Position numbers and translations under genes: made by a program. A DNA stretch of 64,000 nt from a virus, in IMG/VR virus record IMGVR_UViG_3300010885_032796, positions 1-64,000 of that record. One strand, given 5' to 3'. The first letter of the stretch is position 1. Each line of letters starts with the position of its first letter. Below are positions 48,956 to 58,400 of this stretch, in pieces. The notes under the pieces were generated by a model, which did no database searches, was not told the origin of the DNA, and worked only from the letters and a program-made list of their open reading frames with translations.

Positions 48956-50593
48956 TCAATTCAGAAAGCCAGCAGCGACGACCGAAATCGATACGTCTTG
49001 CGGGCTTGTGAGGAATACTGTCGTGCGGCCGGTAACCAGTCTTTCGGGGTCTGTCGGTATGCGCAGAATAGCGCTATCGCGTACAAAGCTTAAATCGCCA
49101 TTGGGGCGCCGGATCTTACCGAACATATCGATGCTGCTAACGGCTTGCTGGCCTGTCAGGTAGTCATGCACAACGTTTGTAATGACCGACGCATGCAATT
49201 GGCCAGAGAAGCCAATCTTGGACACAGCGGCACTTACAGCAGCTTGAATCTCTGCAACAGGCGGCGTTGGGTCACTGGCTTGGGTGCGAATCTCAAATGA
49301 AATCTTGGTGAAGCACGGCACTGCGGCTTTGACCAGAATATCAGCGCTGCGCGATCTGTTAGCGCGAGAACTCAAGAAGTCCTGCATCTCGGCAATCAAC
49401 GGCATAGCTGATGTCGTGACCACATACAGCGCGCGGGACTCGTTTGCAACCAAAGAACTGGTGGCGGCGTCAGTGTCGTTGAAGCGGATCACGGCGTTTT
49501 GATATCTAGTGTACGTGCCTTCGTGCAGGTACAACACGTCTGGGACAAAGTCTGTGTTCAAGAAATCAATGTTGCGGATATCTTCAGCTACGCCGTATCC
49601 GCTGGACACTGTGTCGCCAGCCCGGGCAATACGGGTAACTTCGTAGAAACCGGGCGCGGTGTCTCTCGGCAGAATGAGCTGCCACTGATTCCCGCCCATA
49701 TATGTAGCTTCAAGCAAGTGGTCTTGCAGCTGAGCGTAATCGCTGGTCTGCACATAGATGTCGACCTTGCCGCCGCCTGATACTGGAAACAAGCTGTGCT
49801 GGTCGCGCTGCTGCTCTGGGTCGCCGCAGCCCAGCACCGAGACGTGCAGCGTGTTAGAGAACGCGGGCTGGTTGAGAATAGCTGCGGTGTAGCTCTGCCG
49901 ACTGCCGATTGTCTTTGCGGCAAGGGCGGGCGCAAGCTTGGTCAGGTACTCTGCGTTTGAACTGGCGTCGCGACCGTGGATAAAGTCAGTGTTGGCGTAT
50001 ACGTCGGCGGTGTTGTTCAGCACGCTGTTTGGCGTGAGTTTAACGCCGCGGCGAATGTTGCCAGCTGCGCCAATAGTCGTAGCCTGCACAGTGATGTTAG
50101 CCGCGTAAGTACCGTCGCCTACCGGGATCATTACGCGCTCGTTTGCTGCCGTGGCTACGTTACCGGCGCGCAGAATAACAAACGCCTCAGTGGGTTGAAA
50201 TACAACACCAGTATCTGCGGCCGTGAGGCGCACATTAGCCGCAATGGCTGTTGTGACGTTCAGGTGAAAAATAACAGTGGCTACGCCTGTGGCTGGCGTA
50301 CCGTTATCGCGGGTGATGTTGTAGTTCGACAACACCTGATCAACGACGCTCGTGTCTGCAAGTGTCGGATCGGTATTGATATCTAAAAGACTGTTGCTCT
50401 GCTGCAGGCGTGTGATGTTCTCTTGAATCGCTGCGTTCAGCACGCCGTCAAAGTACAGCACAAGATCGTGAAACACACCCCGAGTTAACTCAACCTCTGG
50501 GTGGCTTTCGGCCATAAGCTGCGTCAATTGAGCAATCATGGCCGCCACTTTTGTAGCGTCCAGCTGCTTTAAACTTGTGATCTCAATAGCCAT
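48956..50593 (-). CDS. Baseplate J-like protein
   Basis: 545 residues. The N-terminal helices (LDATKVAAMIAQLTQLMAES, HDLVLYFDGVLNAAIQENI) are followed by VDQVLSNYNITRDNGTPATG and VATVIFHLNVTTAIAANVRL, a strand pair, then YTAAILNQPAFSNTLHVSVL. The end is beta-rich with GRTTVFLTSPQDVSISVVAA. This is the gpJ/gp6 type that forms the baseplate wedge in contractile tails. ATG 50593 has TAGGT upstream. Confidence 0.82.
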   Translation of the reverse strand: MAIEITSLKQLDATKVAAMIAQLTQLMAESHPEVELTRGVFHDLVLYFDGVLNAAIQENITRLQQSNSLLDINTDPTLADTSVVDQVLSNYNITRDNGTPATGVATVIFHLNVTTAIAANVRLTAADTGVVFQPTEAFVILRAGNVATAANERVMIPVGDGTYAANITVQATTIGAAGNIRRGVKLTPNSVLNNTADVYANTDFIHGRDASSNAEYLTKLAPALAAKTIGSRQSYTAAILNQPAFSNTLHVSVLGCGDPEQQRDQHSLFPVSGGGKVDIYVQTSDYAQLQDHLLEATYMGGNQWQLILPRDTAPGFYEVTRIARAGDTVSSGYGVAEDIRNIDFLNTDFVPDVLYLHEGTYTRYQNAVIRFNDTDAATSSLVANESRALYVVTTSAMPLIAEMQDFLSSRANRSRSADILVKAAVPCFTKISFEIRTQASDPTPPVAEIQAAVSAAVSKIGFSGQLHASVITNVVHDYLTGQQAVSSIDMFGKIRRPNGDLSFVRDSAILRIPTDPERLVTGRTTVFLTSPQDVSISVVAAGFLN

Positions 50594-50600
50594 GTTGCAC

Positions 50601-51068
50601 CTACGGCAGTGTTTCTACGGGTAAGATGATTGTACGGGCATCGCCGGCTACACTTGAGATAGCTACGCGTAGATTTAAGTAGCCCGGGCCTATGACAACA
50701 GATAGCAACTCAGCGTCGTCGAGGCGCTCGTCGGCGGGCATTGCGTCGTATTCTTCCAGCTGGAGCGCTGTTCGTACTCGTAACGCAGAGGCATAGAACG
50801 ACTGCTCTACGTTTAGCTGTGTGCGCAACCGGCCTTGGCGCACGGCCGCCATAAAATCGCAACCCCTGTCAGGTAGGCCGGGCATAGAACCTTTTTCGGT
50901 CAAAAACTCCAGCACCCAGCGCTGCGTAAGCTTTTGGGCGCCGACGCAAATTTTGCCAGCTGTTTGCCCGGAGTAAAGCGCCATGTCCAGCTGCGCTTCC
51001 CCATTAGGTGTGGCGCCTTGAAACGCCAAGAAGTCGTATTTACGTACAGCGTAGTCTGCAAGGCTCAT
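50601..51068 (-). CDS. gp25-like baseplate wedge protein
   Basis: 155 residues. The GAQKLTQRWVLEFLTEKGSM, PGLPDRGCDFMAAVRQGRLR and final AISSVAGDARTIILPVETLP fit the gp25/GpW-like baseplate proteins, which have a short helical start, a G-x-x-L helix and a terminal strand pair. In contractile tails they link the wedges to the sheath. ATG 51068 has TAGGAG upstream. The family is inferred from layout. Confidence 0.65.
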   Translation of the reverse strand: MSLADYAVRKYDFLAFQGATPNGEAQLDMALYSGQTAGKICVGAQKLTQRWVLEFLTEKGSMPGLPDRGCDFMAAVRQGRLRTQLNVEQSFYASALRVRTALQLEEYDAMPADERLDDAELLSVVIGPGYLNLRVAISSVAGDARTIILPVETLP

Positions 51069-51077
51069 GGTTTACTC

Positions 51078-51548
51078 CTAGCTACCGCGGCCAGCGCGAA
51101 TGTAAGAAACCACGCCGTTTTTGACCACAGAGAACACGCTTTTGTTTACCTGCGCGTGTCCGTCAAGCCGCCCGTGCATAAAAGCCATACAGCGAGGATA
51201 TGACGCATGGCGCATACGCCACGCGCGCTCTTCTACGGCCATGAAGTCTGCCTGCCACTTCATTGCGATAAGATCACCAGTTGTGCCGCTGTCTTTACCA
51301 GACCCGCCCAGTATGTCAGCGGAATAGATCTTATTGATATCATTACGGTCCCATGACGGCGAGTGCATACCCGGCACGTCCAGCAGCTCTTTTTCTTTAA
51401 GCTCGTCGGGCGTGTGCCATGGCCTCGCGTCACTCATGTACCTGAAAGTAGCGGCCATTTGCCCGGCGCGGTCTTCTAGCTGAGCTACGCGCGCGGCAAA
51501 TTTAGCGTCAAGCTGTCCGCGGCTTGTGCCGTCAATTGGTGCTGACAT
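51078..51548 (-). CDS. Tail or baseplate protein, 156 residues
   Basis: A helical start (AKFAARVAQLEDRAGQMAAT), a polar middle with DRNDINKIYSADILGGSGKD and a helical end. It lies between the gp25-like gene and the sigma factor gene, without a gap. No family is recognised; a structural role is likely from position. Confidence 0.55.
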   Translation of the reverse strand: MSAPIDGTSRGQLDAKFAARVAQLEDRAGQMAATFRYMSDARPWHTPDELKEKELLDVPGMHSPSWDRNDINKIYSADILGGSGKDSGTTGDLIAMKWQADFMAVEERAWRMRHASYPRCMAFMHGRLDGHAQVNKSVFSVVKNGVVSYIRAGRGS

Positions 51549-51550
51549 GA

Positions 51551-52363
51551 TTAAAATCCGCCGTAGGTGTGTCGTTTGTCTAGCATGCCCTGAATCTTAG
51601 CCGCGCGTTGGCTTACAGCGCCCGGTGTAATTTTCAATTTCTGCGCAATTTCCTGTGTGCTTGTACGCCGCCGCCCGTTACGCCCGAGCGTCATATCTGC
51701 AATGAGTTTATCGGTCGGTCCCAAATCGTCATAGACAAAGTTGAACCACGCATCTGCAGCGTTGTTCGCGCCGGGAATGCTGCTGGCCATTCCGTCTCCG
51801 TAGCTGTCTTCGCTTGTCTCGCGTGTCGTTGTGCCTTCTGCGAGCGGCTGGTTGAATCGCCTGATTTTTTGAATACGGCGCTTGGACAGGCCGGTGGAAT
51901 CAGCCAGCTCGTCATCTGTCGGGTCGCGCCCAAGAACGTCGTTAAGTTCTATTTCGTGTTCGTTCAATCTGGAGAAATCAAGGCCAGCCTGCTCTGGCAC
52001 GTTGATAATATTTTGCGATTGCGCCGACAACCGCCGAATACCCTGTAACTGTGAAAGCAAATGCGTGCGGACATTACCCCGCTCTGGGTCAAAACTGCCT
52101 AGAGCCTTGAGCGCCATAATTTTTGCCCGCGACTTGATCGTTGGCCCGGCCGTGTTACCGGCATAACTCGACACAGCCGTGTCGATTACGGGCTGGATTG
52201 TCTTCAACATAGCCGTGCTTGCTTCGGGCGTTTTGTTTGTCTGCCACTGCGCATATGCGTTGCTGAAATCATCATGCACACCAGCCGGGCGAGAACCAGA
52301 AAACGGTCCGCGAATATCGCCAAGAATAGACGGCGCGCCAGTAGTTGTGATTTTGTCGCTCAT
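51551..52363 (-). CDS. Phage sigma-70 family factor
   Basis: 270 residues. A long N-terminal part with helices (region 2-like SRAKIMALKALGSFDPERGN) is followed by LNEHEIELNDVLGRDPTDDE then LADSTGLSKRRIQKIRR (region 3, about 132-168) and a C-terminal DKLIADMTLGRNGRRRTST then QEIAQKLKITPGAVSQRAAK (region 4, HTH). It resembles FliA-type sigma factors. It would direct host RNA polymerase to viral promoters, probably late genes. It couples by ATGA to the gene upstream and lies inside the baseplate operon. Confidence 0.82.
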   Translation of the reverse strand: MSDKITTTGAPSILGDIRGPFSGSRPAGVHDDFSNAYAQWQTNKTPEASTAMLKTIQPVIDTAVSSYAGNTAGPTIKSRAKIMALKALGSFDPERGNVRTHLLSQLQGIRRLSAQSQNIINVPEQAGLDFSRLNEHEIELNDVLGRDPTDDELADSTGLSKRRIQKIRRFNQPLAEGTTTRETSEDSYGDGMASSIPGANNAADAWFNFVYDDLGPTDKLIADMTLGRNGRRRTSTQEIAQKLKITPGAVSQRAAKIQGMLDKRHTYGGF

Positions 52364-54042
52364 ATTGTTGTTCTATTTTGCGTGGTTGTTTTTAAGTTGC
52401 CGCCGTACCAAGCAGTGTCTTTTCCGTACAGCGGCGCGTGCGTTCCCGAAACCTCTACTGTGTCTGCATCTTCTTCTTCTGTGCGCACGTAAGCCAGTGT
52501 AAAAGATGTCCCCGCTAGCCCGCGTTCGGCGTTAATTGCGTATGACACCTGCGTTACAGCGGCAATCATAGCGCCGTCAGACGCAATCTCTGTTGTTGGT
52601 GTTTCAATTCTAACAATACTGCCCGGCGCAATATCAAAACGCAACTTACCGGACAATTCGCCCTGTCGGTGGCTCAATTTTTCTGTTTTGTACCAGTGTT
52701 CTGCCAGTCGTGTGTATATGTCACTTTGCTGCAACTGAAACAGTGTCTCTGTTGGCGTGAGCGCGCCGTCTGGCGCTTTTGGCTCTCCAGTCCCCGGCGC
52801 TGCGCAATCGCCCGGCGATTTTCCGCCGACGCCGGTTGTAGGCCCAGCAAGTAGCGCCATTGGCGTCACATTTGATAGCCATGTTGGCGGCTCTTTGAAC
52901 AGTTTCATGCCTACGCGGTCAGTGCCCGCTTCGGCCGGCGGGTATTCGCCCGCTGGCCTGTTCAGATTTGCAGGAAATTGCGTCTCGCCGCTATCGTTAA
53001 TTTCAGATGGGTCAAAATCATTTTGCGGCGACCAAACAATCATTACGCTCTCTAGCAGCTGTGTAAGGCTCGCATTAAAATTTGCGTAACTGTACTCGTC
53101 GCCGCGAATGTGTTTTGCGTGCTCGCTTTTTTCGTTGAATTGCAACCCAGCAAAAAACGGGACTACAAGTGCGTGCTCAACACCCGGCGACACCGCAAAG
53201 AAAAACTGTGCGGCGTACTCACCAATCAGTTTGCCCCAGAAAGTTGTGTGCGCAAAAGAATCTAGCCCTGTTTTTACCAACGCCGTGCGGATTGAGTCGA
53301 GCAAGCAGTCTTCAGCATTTGCGCCAAGATCTAACGCAAGTGGTACGTTATTTATCTCTGCGGCCGTGCCGGGCATTTTATCTAGAGCTTTAAGCGCCGC
53401 GGTATTAGGTGTATTGTCGGGCATTGGGCAATTAGCTAATGCTTTAAATAACGGTTTGATTACCAAATCCCAAAAATCTGTTGTTACATTGCCGCCGCGC
53501 ACCAATAAGTTGTCGCCATCGATCATCGGCACAGAGGATAAACCGCCCGCTACTGCGCCTTGTTCGCCCCCGCCGCTTGTCTGCTCCAGTGACTGAAAAC
53601 CGGCATTTGTCTGCAACGCGTACATTGCGCCGGGAAACCAGTTGCCGTTCATGGCAGATGAATTGTTAAGCGCATCGAGCCAATGCACCAGCTGTATAGT
53701 GTAATTTGCGCTATTATGACTGCGTTGATAACCAATTCCGGCATACGCGCCCTCGAAAATGACGAATGTGCCCGCTTCCATTTTCAGTTTCGCGCCTTCT
53801 TCGGGCGTAATGGTCAACGTCACAATCGCTTTTGCCCGCGGCTTCATTTTTTTCCGCGCTGTGTGTATTTTGGCCTGTTTTTGTCCGCCGCTACTTGCTT
53901 CATGCCCTACGGCAACGGTTAAAGAAGCTGTTGGAATAGAGTTCAAACCAAATGTGGCAGACATAGCCACAATATCGTTGAACACTTGGCCGTCTATAAC
54001 CGCAGAGAGCCTGAAACTTGAATATACGTACGGATCAGCCAT
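52360..54042 (-). CDS. Tail/baseplate hub protein candidate
   Basis: 560 residues. SSFRLSAVIDGQVFNDIVAM then SATFGLNSIPTASLTVAVG is the start of phage tail proteins of the gpD or gp27 hub type. The body has VHWLDALNNSSAMNGNWFPG and HTTFWGKLIGEYAAQFFFAV; the end has DIAPGSIVRIETP and ERGLAGTSFTLAYVRTEEED, like hub proteins that carry the spike. Its function is inferred. It overlaps the preceding gene by eight bases. Confidence 0.65.
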   Translation of the reverse strand: MADPYVYSSFRLSAVIDGQVFNDIVAMSATFGLNSIPTASLTVAVGHEASSGGQKQAKIHTARKKMKPRAKAIVTLTITPEEGAKLKMEAGTFVIFEGAYAGIGYQRSHNSANYTIQLVHWLDALNNSSAMNGNWFPGAMYALQTNAGFQSLEQTSGGGEQGAVAGGLSSVPMIDGDNLLVRGGNVTTDFWDLVIKPLFKALANCPMPDNTPNTAALKALDKMPGTAAEINNVPLALDLGANAEDCLLDSIRTALVKTGLDSFAHTTFWGKLIGEYAAQFFFAVSPGVEHALVVPFFAGLQFNEKSEHAKHIRGDEYSYANFNASLTQLLESVMIVWSPQNDFDPSEINDSGETQFPANLNRPAGEYPPAEAGTDRVGMKLFKEPPTWLSNVTPMALLAGPTTGVGGKSPGDCAAPGTGEPKAPDGALTPTETLFQLQQSDIYTRLAEHWYKTEKLSHRQGELSGKLRFDIAPGSIVRIETPTTEIASDGAMIAAVTQVSYAINAERGLAGTSFTLAYVRTEEEDADTVEVSGTHAPLYGKDTAWYGGNLKTTTQNRTTI

Positions 54043-54970
54043 TTAATTTCAGCCTCAGTGCTTCAGTGCGGTAAATAAGCGCAAGCGTAAACGCTGCTAA
54101 GCGGTACGCAGGCAAGCGGTGAGCATACCACAGGTTTTTGAAAGTGGTGTAAGGTTCAACGGTGTGTTCGCCAAACAGATCGAACAACACTGGGCCGCCA
54201 ATAAGTTCCAGCGCAGGCATAATAGTGGCTATAGCTGGAGATGGGTTTGCGCGTAAGGCTAGTGCCCAGCTGGCTCTAACATCTGTCACAGGCACGGACG
54301 ACAACGTATTGAACTCTGTCGCAGATATCAGCGAGCCCGCGCCCGCGTAATTTGACTCCACAAGCGTGCCGCCAACGCTGCTGGCGCTATTCAACAACAA
54401 CCCCGACGCGTCTGGCGCGCCAAAACGCACAGTAACCTGTGTTTGCGGCAAAACAAACGCCGGAATATGGTCAGTACTTGCGAATGTTGTGGTTACCGCA
54501 GGCTCAGTAGTTCCAAGTTTTTGCGTCACAAGCACACCTGTGTTTTCTGCTGTAGCGCCCACCCCGACAAAGTAATTGTTTGTCGAAACACCAGTTGCGT
54601 TACTTGCGGCAAATTCACCACTAACGGCTACAGTTCTTGGCGTAGCGGCAGTTTGCGTGACCGTCACTTTGCGTCGATACAGCACGCTTTCGGCAGTATT
54701 GTCGGGCCAGTACGTAATTCGCGGGTCAAGTGCTTTCACGTAGCCGGCTAGCCCGTCTATTGCGTGTACGTACGACAGCAGCTCTCGCGCCCGCAAATTC
54801 AAAAACCGCTGGTCGGGTTGTTGCCCAAACAATACGCCGCGGATAACGTTTAAGCCAGACGGTAACGTAATTTGTTTGAACGTAGTCGGTACGTATTCGT
54901 AGCCGTCGACCAGCCTATTGGCTGCTACTCCAGACAAATTCAACAGCAGTGTGCGGGCATGGTTAATCAT
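54035..54970 (-). CDS. Tail structural protein, 311 residues
   Basis: MINHARTLLLNLSGVAANRL and GYEYVPTTFKQITLPSGLNV give a helix then strands; a long beta-rich middle (VTVTQTAATPRTVAVSGEF) and helical end. ATG 54970 is chosen with GAG seven bases upstream; a GTG at 54982 would overlap the upstream stop as GTGA. It is probably a baseplate or tail-completion protein. Confidence 0.6.
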   Translation of the reverse strand: MINHARTLLLNLSGVAANRLVDGYEYVPTTFKQITLPSGLNVIRGVLFGQQPDQRFLNLRARELLSYVHAIDGLAGYVKALDPRITYWPDNTAESVLYRRKVTVTQTAATPRTVAVSGEFAASNATGVSTNNYFVGVGATAENTGVLVTQKLGTTEPAVTTTFASTDHIPAFVLPQTQVTVRFGAPDASGLLLNSASSVGGTLVESNYAGAGSLISATEFNTLSSVPVTDVRASWALALRANPSPAIATIMPALELIGGPVLFDLFGEHTVEPYTTFKNLWYAHRLPAYRLAAFTLALIYRTEALRLKLNG

Positions 54971-54978
54971 TGAACGAC

Positions 54979-55482
54979 TCACTTACTGTTCTTTTTCGGC
55001 ACAACGCTGAAACGCATCGACCACTGACCTACCATGGTTGCAGCGTCTTGCATCTCTATGCGCATGCCAGTTAAAAACGCATAGAACGTAGCGTTTTTGT
55101 CTCCGCCGATTGACACAGATAAACGCCCGTTTGACGATAGTTTTTGCGCTCTGTAGAAATCAAACACGCGCCCTAGTCTCGCTGCGTACGTGTTCAAATC
55201 CGGTGTCGATGTAAACGCTCTGTCGGTGCACGTGCGCACAAAACCAATTCCAGACATTGTCAATTCGCCCATGCGATTGCCGAAGCTGTACACATATATG
55301 AAATCGTTGACAGTGTGTAAAAACTGGTAGTTGCCGTTCATTTCTAATGCGAACCCGGTTAGCGGCGCTGTGAGCGCTATGCCATCGTTCAGACCTTCCA
55401 TGTTGAGCGAAAAAAACGGTTCTGTATTGCAGCCGGCGACTTTAACTACGGCGCCGAAGCATGGACTAAAAATTACGGCCAT
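54979..55482 (-). CDS. Tail protein, 167 residues
   Basis: MAVIFSPCFGAVVKVAGCNT is followed by strands (FFSLNMEGLNDGIALTAPLT) and DFIYVYSFGNRMGELTMSGI; the end has GMRIEMQDAATMVGQWSMRF. This pattern is common in tube-like or baseplate-tube-adaptor proteins of contractile tails, but no specific family is recognised. It lies directly downstream of the tape-measure gene. Confidence 0.6.
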   Translation of the reverse strand: MAVIFSPCFGAVVKVAGCNTEPFFSLNMEGLNDGIALTAPLTGFALEMNGNYQFLHTVNDFIYVYSFGNRMGELTMSGIGFVRTCTDRAFTSTPDLNTYAARLGRVFDFYRAQKLSSNGRLSVSIGGDKNATFYAFLTGMRIEMQDAATMVGQWSMRFSVVPKKNSK

Positions 55483-55496
55483 ATGTCACCTGTTGC

Positions 55497-58400
55497 TTAA
55501 AGCATGCCGAAGTCGACTGATGCCCCGCCGCCGCTTGGCTCTTCCATGCGTCGGCCCGCCGCGCGCATGATCACTTCATTAAGGCCCTGCAACACCAGTG
55601 TGCCGCCAATGTCTATTTTACCGCCGCTATTGTTGTTAACGGCGCCAGCATTATTTCCACCACCAGCCTGTGTAGCTTTATTCGTTGTCTGTTGCGCGCC
55701 CTGCATCAAATTTTGTGAGTAGTTATCCGCGTCGCCAGCGAGCGCGTTCCGTCGGCTTATTAAAAATGCGTGTCGTTTTTGGTCTTCTGGATTATCAAAA
55801 GCTTCTTCGCCTGTTTTAGCGCCTAAGCCAAATGTGGCCCAAAACCCAGTTTGTTCGCGTATCGGCACCACTTTTTTATTCACTTCAAAAATCTGCTTGT
55901 CGACATAGGCAAGCGGATTGCCAGACTCTAATTCTGCTTTGCGCTGGGTAAGTTCTTCGTAGCGCTGTACGCCTTTTGCTTTATCTTCGCCGCCTAATTG
56001 CTTCAGCATTGCCTCTCGCTCGGCTTGTACTTTAGCCAGTTCTTGCGGGTCTACCGGCCGCTGCTCTGCGTACGATACTGACGTGCCCATGCCCTGTTGG
56101 TGTGCTTGTTGCGTGGCTTCTGGTGTCATACCTACTGTCGGTGTTTGCTGCTCATTTTTGTCTATTGCTGTAACAAGCCGGTCAAAATTTTGTGCTTCAG
56201 CGCCACTCAATCCAATTCCATATTTACTGAGTGCGCTGTTGTTGAGCCCCTTCATTCTTTCAAGGGCCGCTTTGCGTTCGGCCGCTGGCAACTTGTTGAA
56301 CATATCAACAGCCGCTTGGTCTGGAATAGTAAGCAACTGCGCACGCAAGCCGCGCTTATCTTTATCCTGCATTATGGCGGCAAACGTGCCGCCAGTCGGA
56401 TCTTGGCTTATGTCCTGCAACAGTTTTTTCTGTTCTGCTGTCAGTTCTTTCTTAACGCCCAGTTTGTCGTAATCGTAGTTCAGCTGACCGTCTGAGCTCA
56501 CGCCAGTTACGTTGCCAACAGCAGCGGCTGCTGCCGCCGCCTCTGCTTCTCTCGCGGCCCGCGCTTCGGGTGTTTGCTCCAGCCCCGCGCTCTCTAGCCC
56601 GCCAAGTCGTGAAGCTTCTCTAAGCGACTTGGACAACGCCAGCGCCTCTTCTTGTCGCTGCTTAGACAGCCCACCGCCAAAAAAGCCGCCTTTGATTTTC
56701 TTTTCAAATCCCGCTGAGTCGCTATCAAGGGCCAGCTTTGCAAATTCTTTGATATCTTTTTCACTAGCCCTCGGCCCAAGGAACTGCTGCGCCATAGCGC
56801 GCGCGCCAGCTGCCACGTGCTCTGGCGTGCCGATGTTATGCGCGTTAAAAATGATGTTGGCGCGTTGTTTTTCAGCGTCGCTTTTTGCATTCTGGTACAT
56901 ACTACTTGCAACTTTAAGCCCGCCTCGCATTTCGGGCGCATACCGCTGCAAGATATCTTCACCAAATTGCACGTTACCCACGCGCTTTAACGAGTCACTG
57001 AAGCTACCGGACTTGCCTTCCCCCAGACGATCCAATTCTTCGCCAATACGCTGCGATAACGCCGCTTCGTTTCCGGCAGAGACAGCAGCGCTTTGGTCTG
57101 CTTGCGCGCTAACAGTACCGCGCTGTTGTTCTGCCGCTTTGAGCACTTTTTCTGCGTACGTCTGCGTATGCGCTGCCATGTTGCGCCCGGTTGTGTACGT
57201 TAGCCGCGCGCTCATTTCGCCGTATATGGTGTTAAACCCAGTCGCACGTTCCGATTCGGTTTTCCCCACCATATGTTCGAGATGTTGCTGCGCCATAGCT
57301 TTTGCTTTTGAGGCGCTATGTCCGCCGCCGGCTTTAGACATGAAGTGCTCGGTCAGTATTTCTTTACTGCGGCGCTCCATTACTTTTGCTCGCGAGTCTG
57401 CCGACATGTCCGCTGTTTCGTCCATGATGACGTCGGCTAGTTTTCTAGTTAACAGCGTAGACGTCTGCTCACTGCGATTGCGGTATTCTGTGTCTGACAT
57501 GCCGCTAGGCTTTAACGCCTGCTTTGCCTCTTTTGACGACAATCTACCGCGCATTTCGCCGCTGCTTGTTACTGACGCGTCGTTCAACAGGCGCTCTCGT
57601 TGAATTCGCATGCCGTAATCGGTCGTTGTGTAGGCTTCCGTATTTTCTTTGTCTCGAAAATACGCGTAGAGCTGTGCGTTAGACGCACCAGACTCGCGGG
57701 CCATGTTAAACACGCCGCTTACACCACGCTTAGCGGCCATTTCGGTAAGATTGACAGTCTTGCCGTTATACTCATACGTAGCCGCACCTTTGCGGTATGC
57801 TTCTACGGCAGCTGCCAGTTCGGTGCCCTTGTACTTATCTGGGCTTTCGCTGACCACGCGATTTAGGGTCGCTAACGACTGCCCAATACTAGATTTGTCG
57901 CCGCGTAGGCTGAGCATGCGCCTATTCTGTTCGGCTTCTGCTCGGTTCATTTTCCCTGCGCCCGCGGTGTCAAACATACCCGCGTCGGCCATTGCTTTTC
58001 CGCCAAGATTGCGCATCGCCTGTCCGCGATCAACAGTGCTTTCAGACAGCCCAATTTGTTGGCCGTAATTAAGGTCTTGTTGATGCGTTGCGACTAATTC
58101 AGCTGCGGACATGCCAGTCTGCCGCGCGACTACGCGCATCTCACGAACGAGCTTTTCGACCTTTTGCGGCGACAGCGCTGTTTGCGCGCCATTTGTTAAC
58201 TGTTGCAACGCAGCCATTAACTCTGGCACTGGCGCGTTTGGCCGCCCGTTGTCGCCAAAAATTTCTCGCATTGCTGCAAGTGCGCCGGTATGTTCTTTGA
58301 CAATTCTGCCCGCACGTCGCGCGTCGAGCGCATTTGCGGCGGTAGAGAAACCGCCCATTTGCTCAATCTCTTCTGCAGATTTAGAGCGCGGATCATTTTT

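Noticed and set aside
56512-57603. A 363-codon plus-strand open frame
   Set aside because: It is antisense to the tape-measure gene, has low-complexity Ser/Ala/Arg composition, and no ribosome site or neighbours on that strand.
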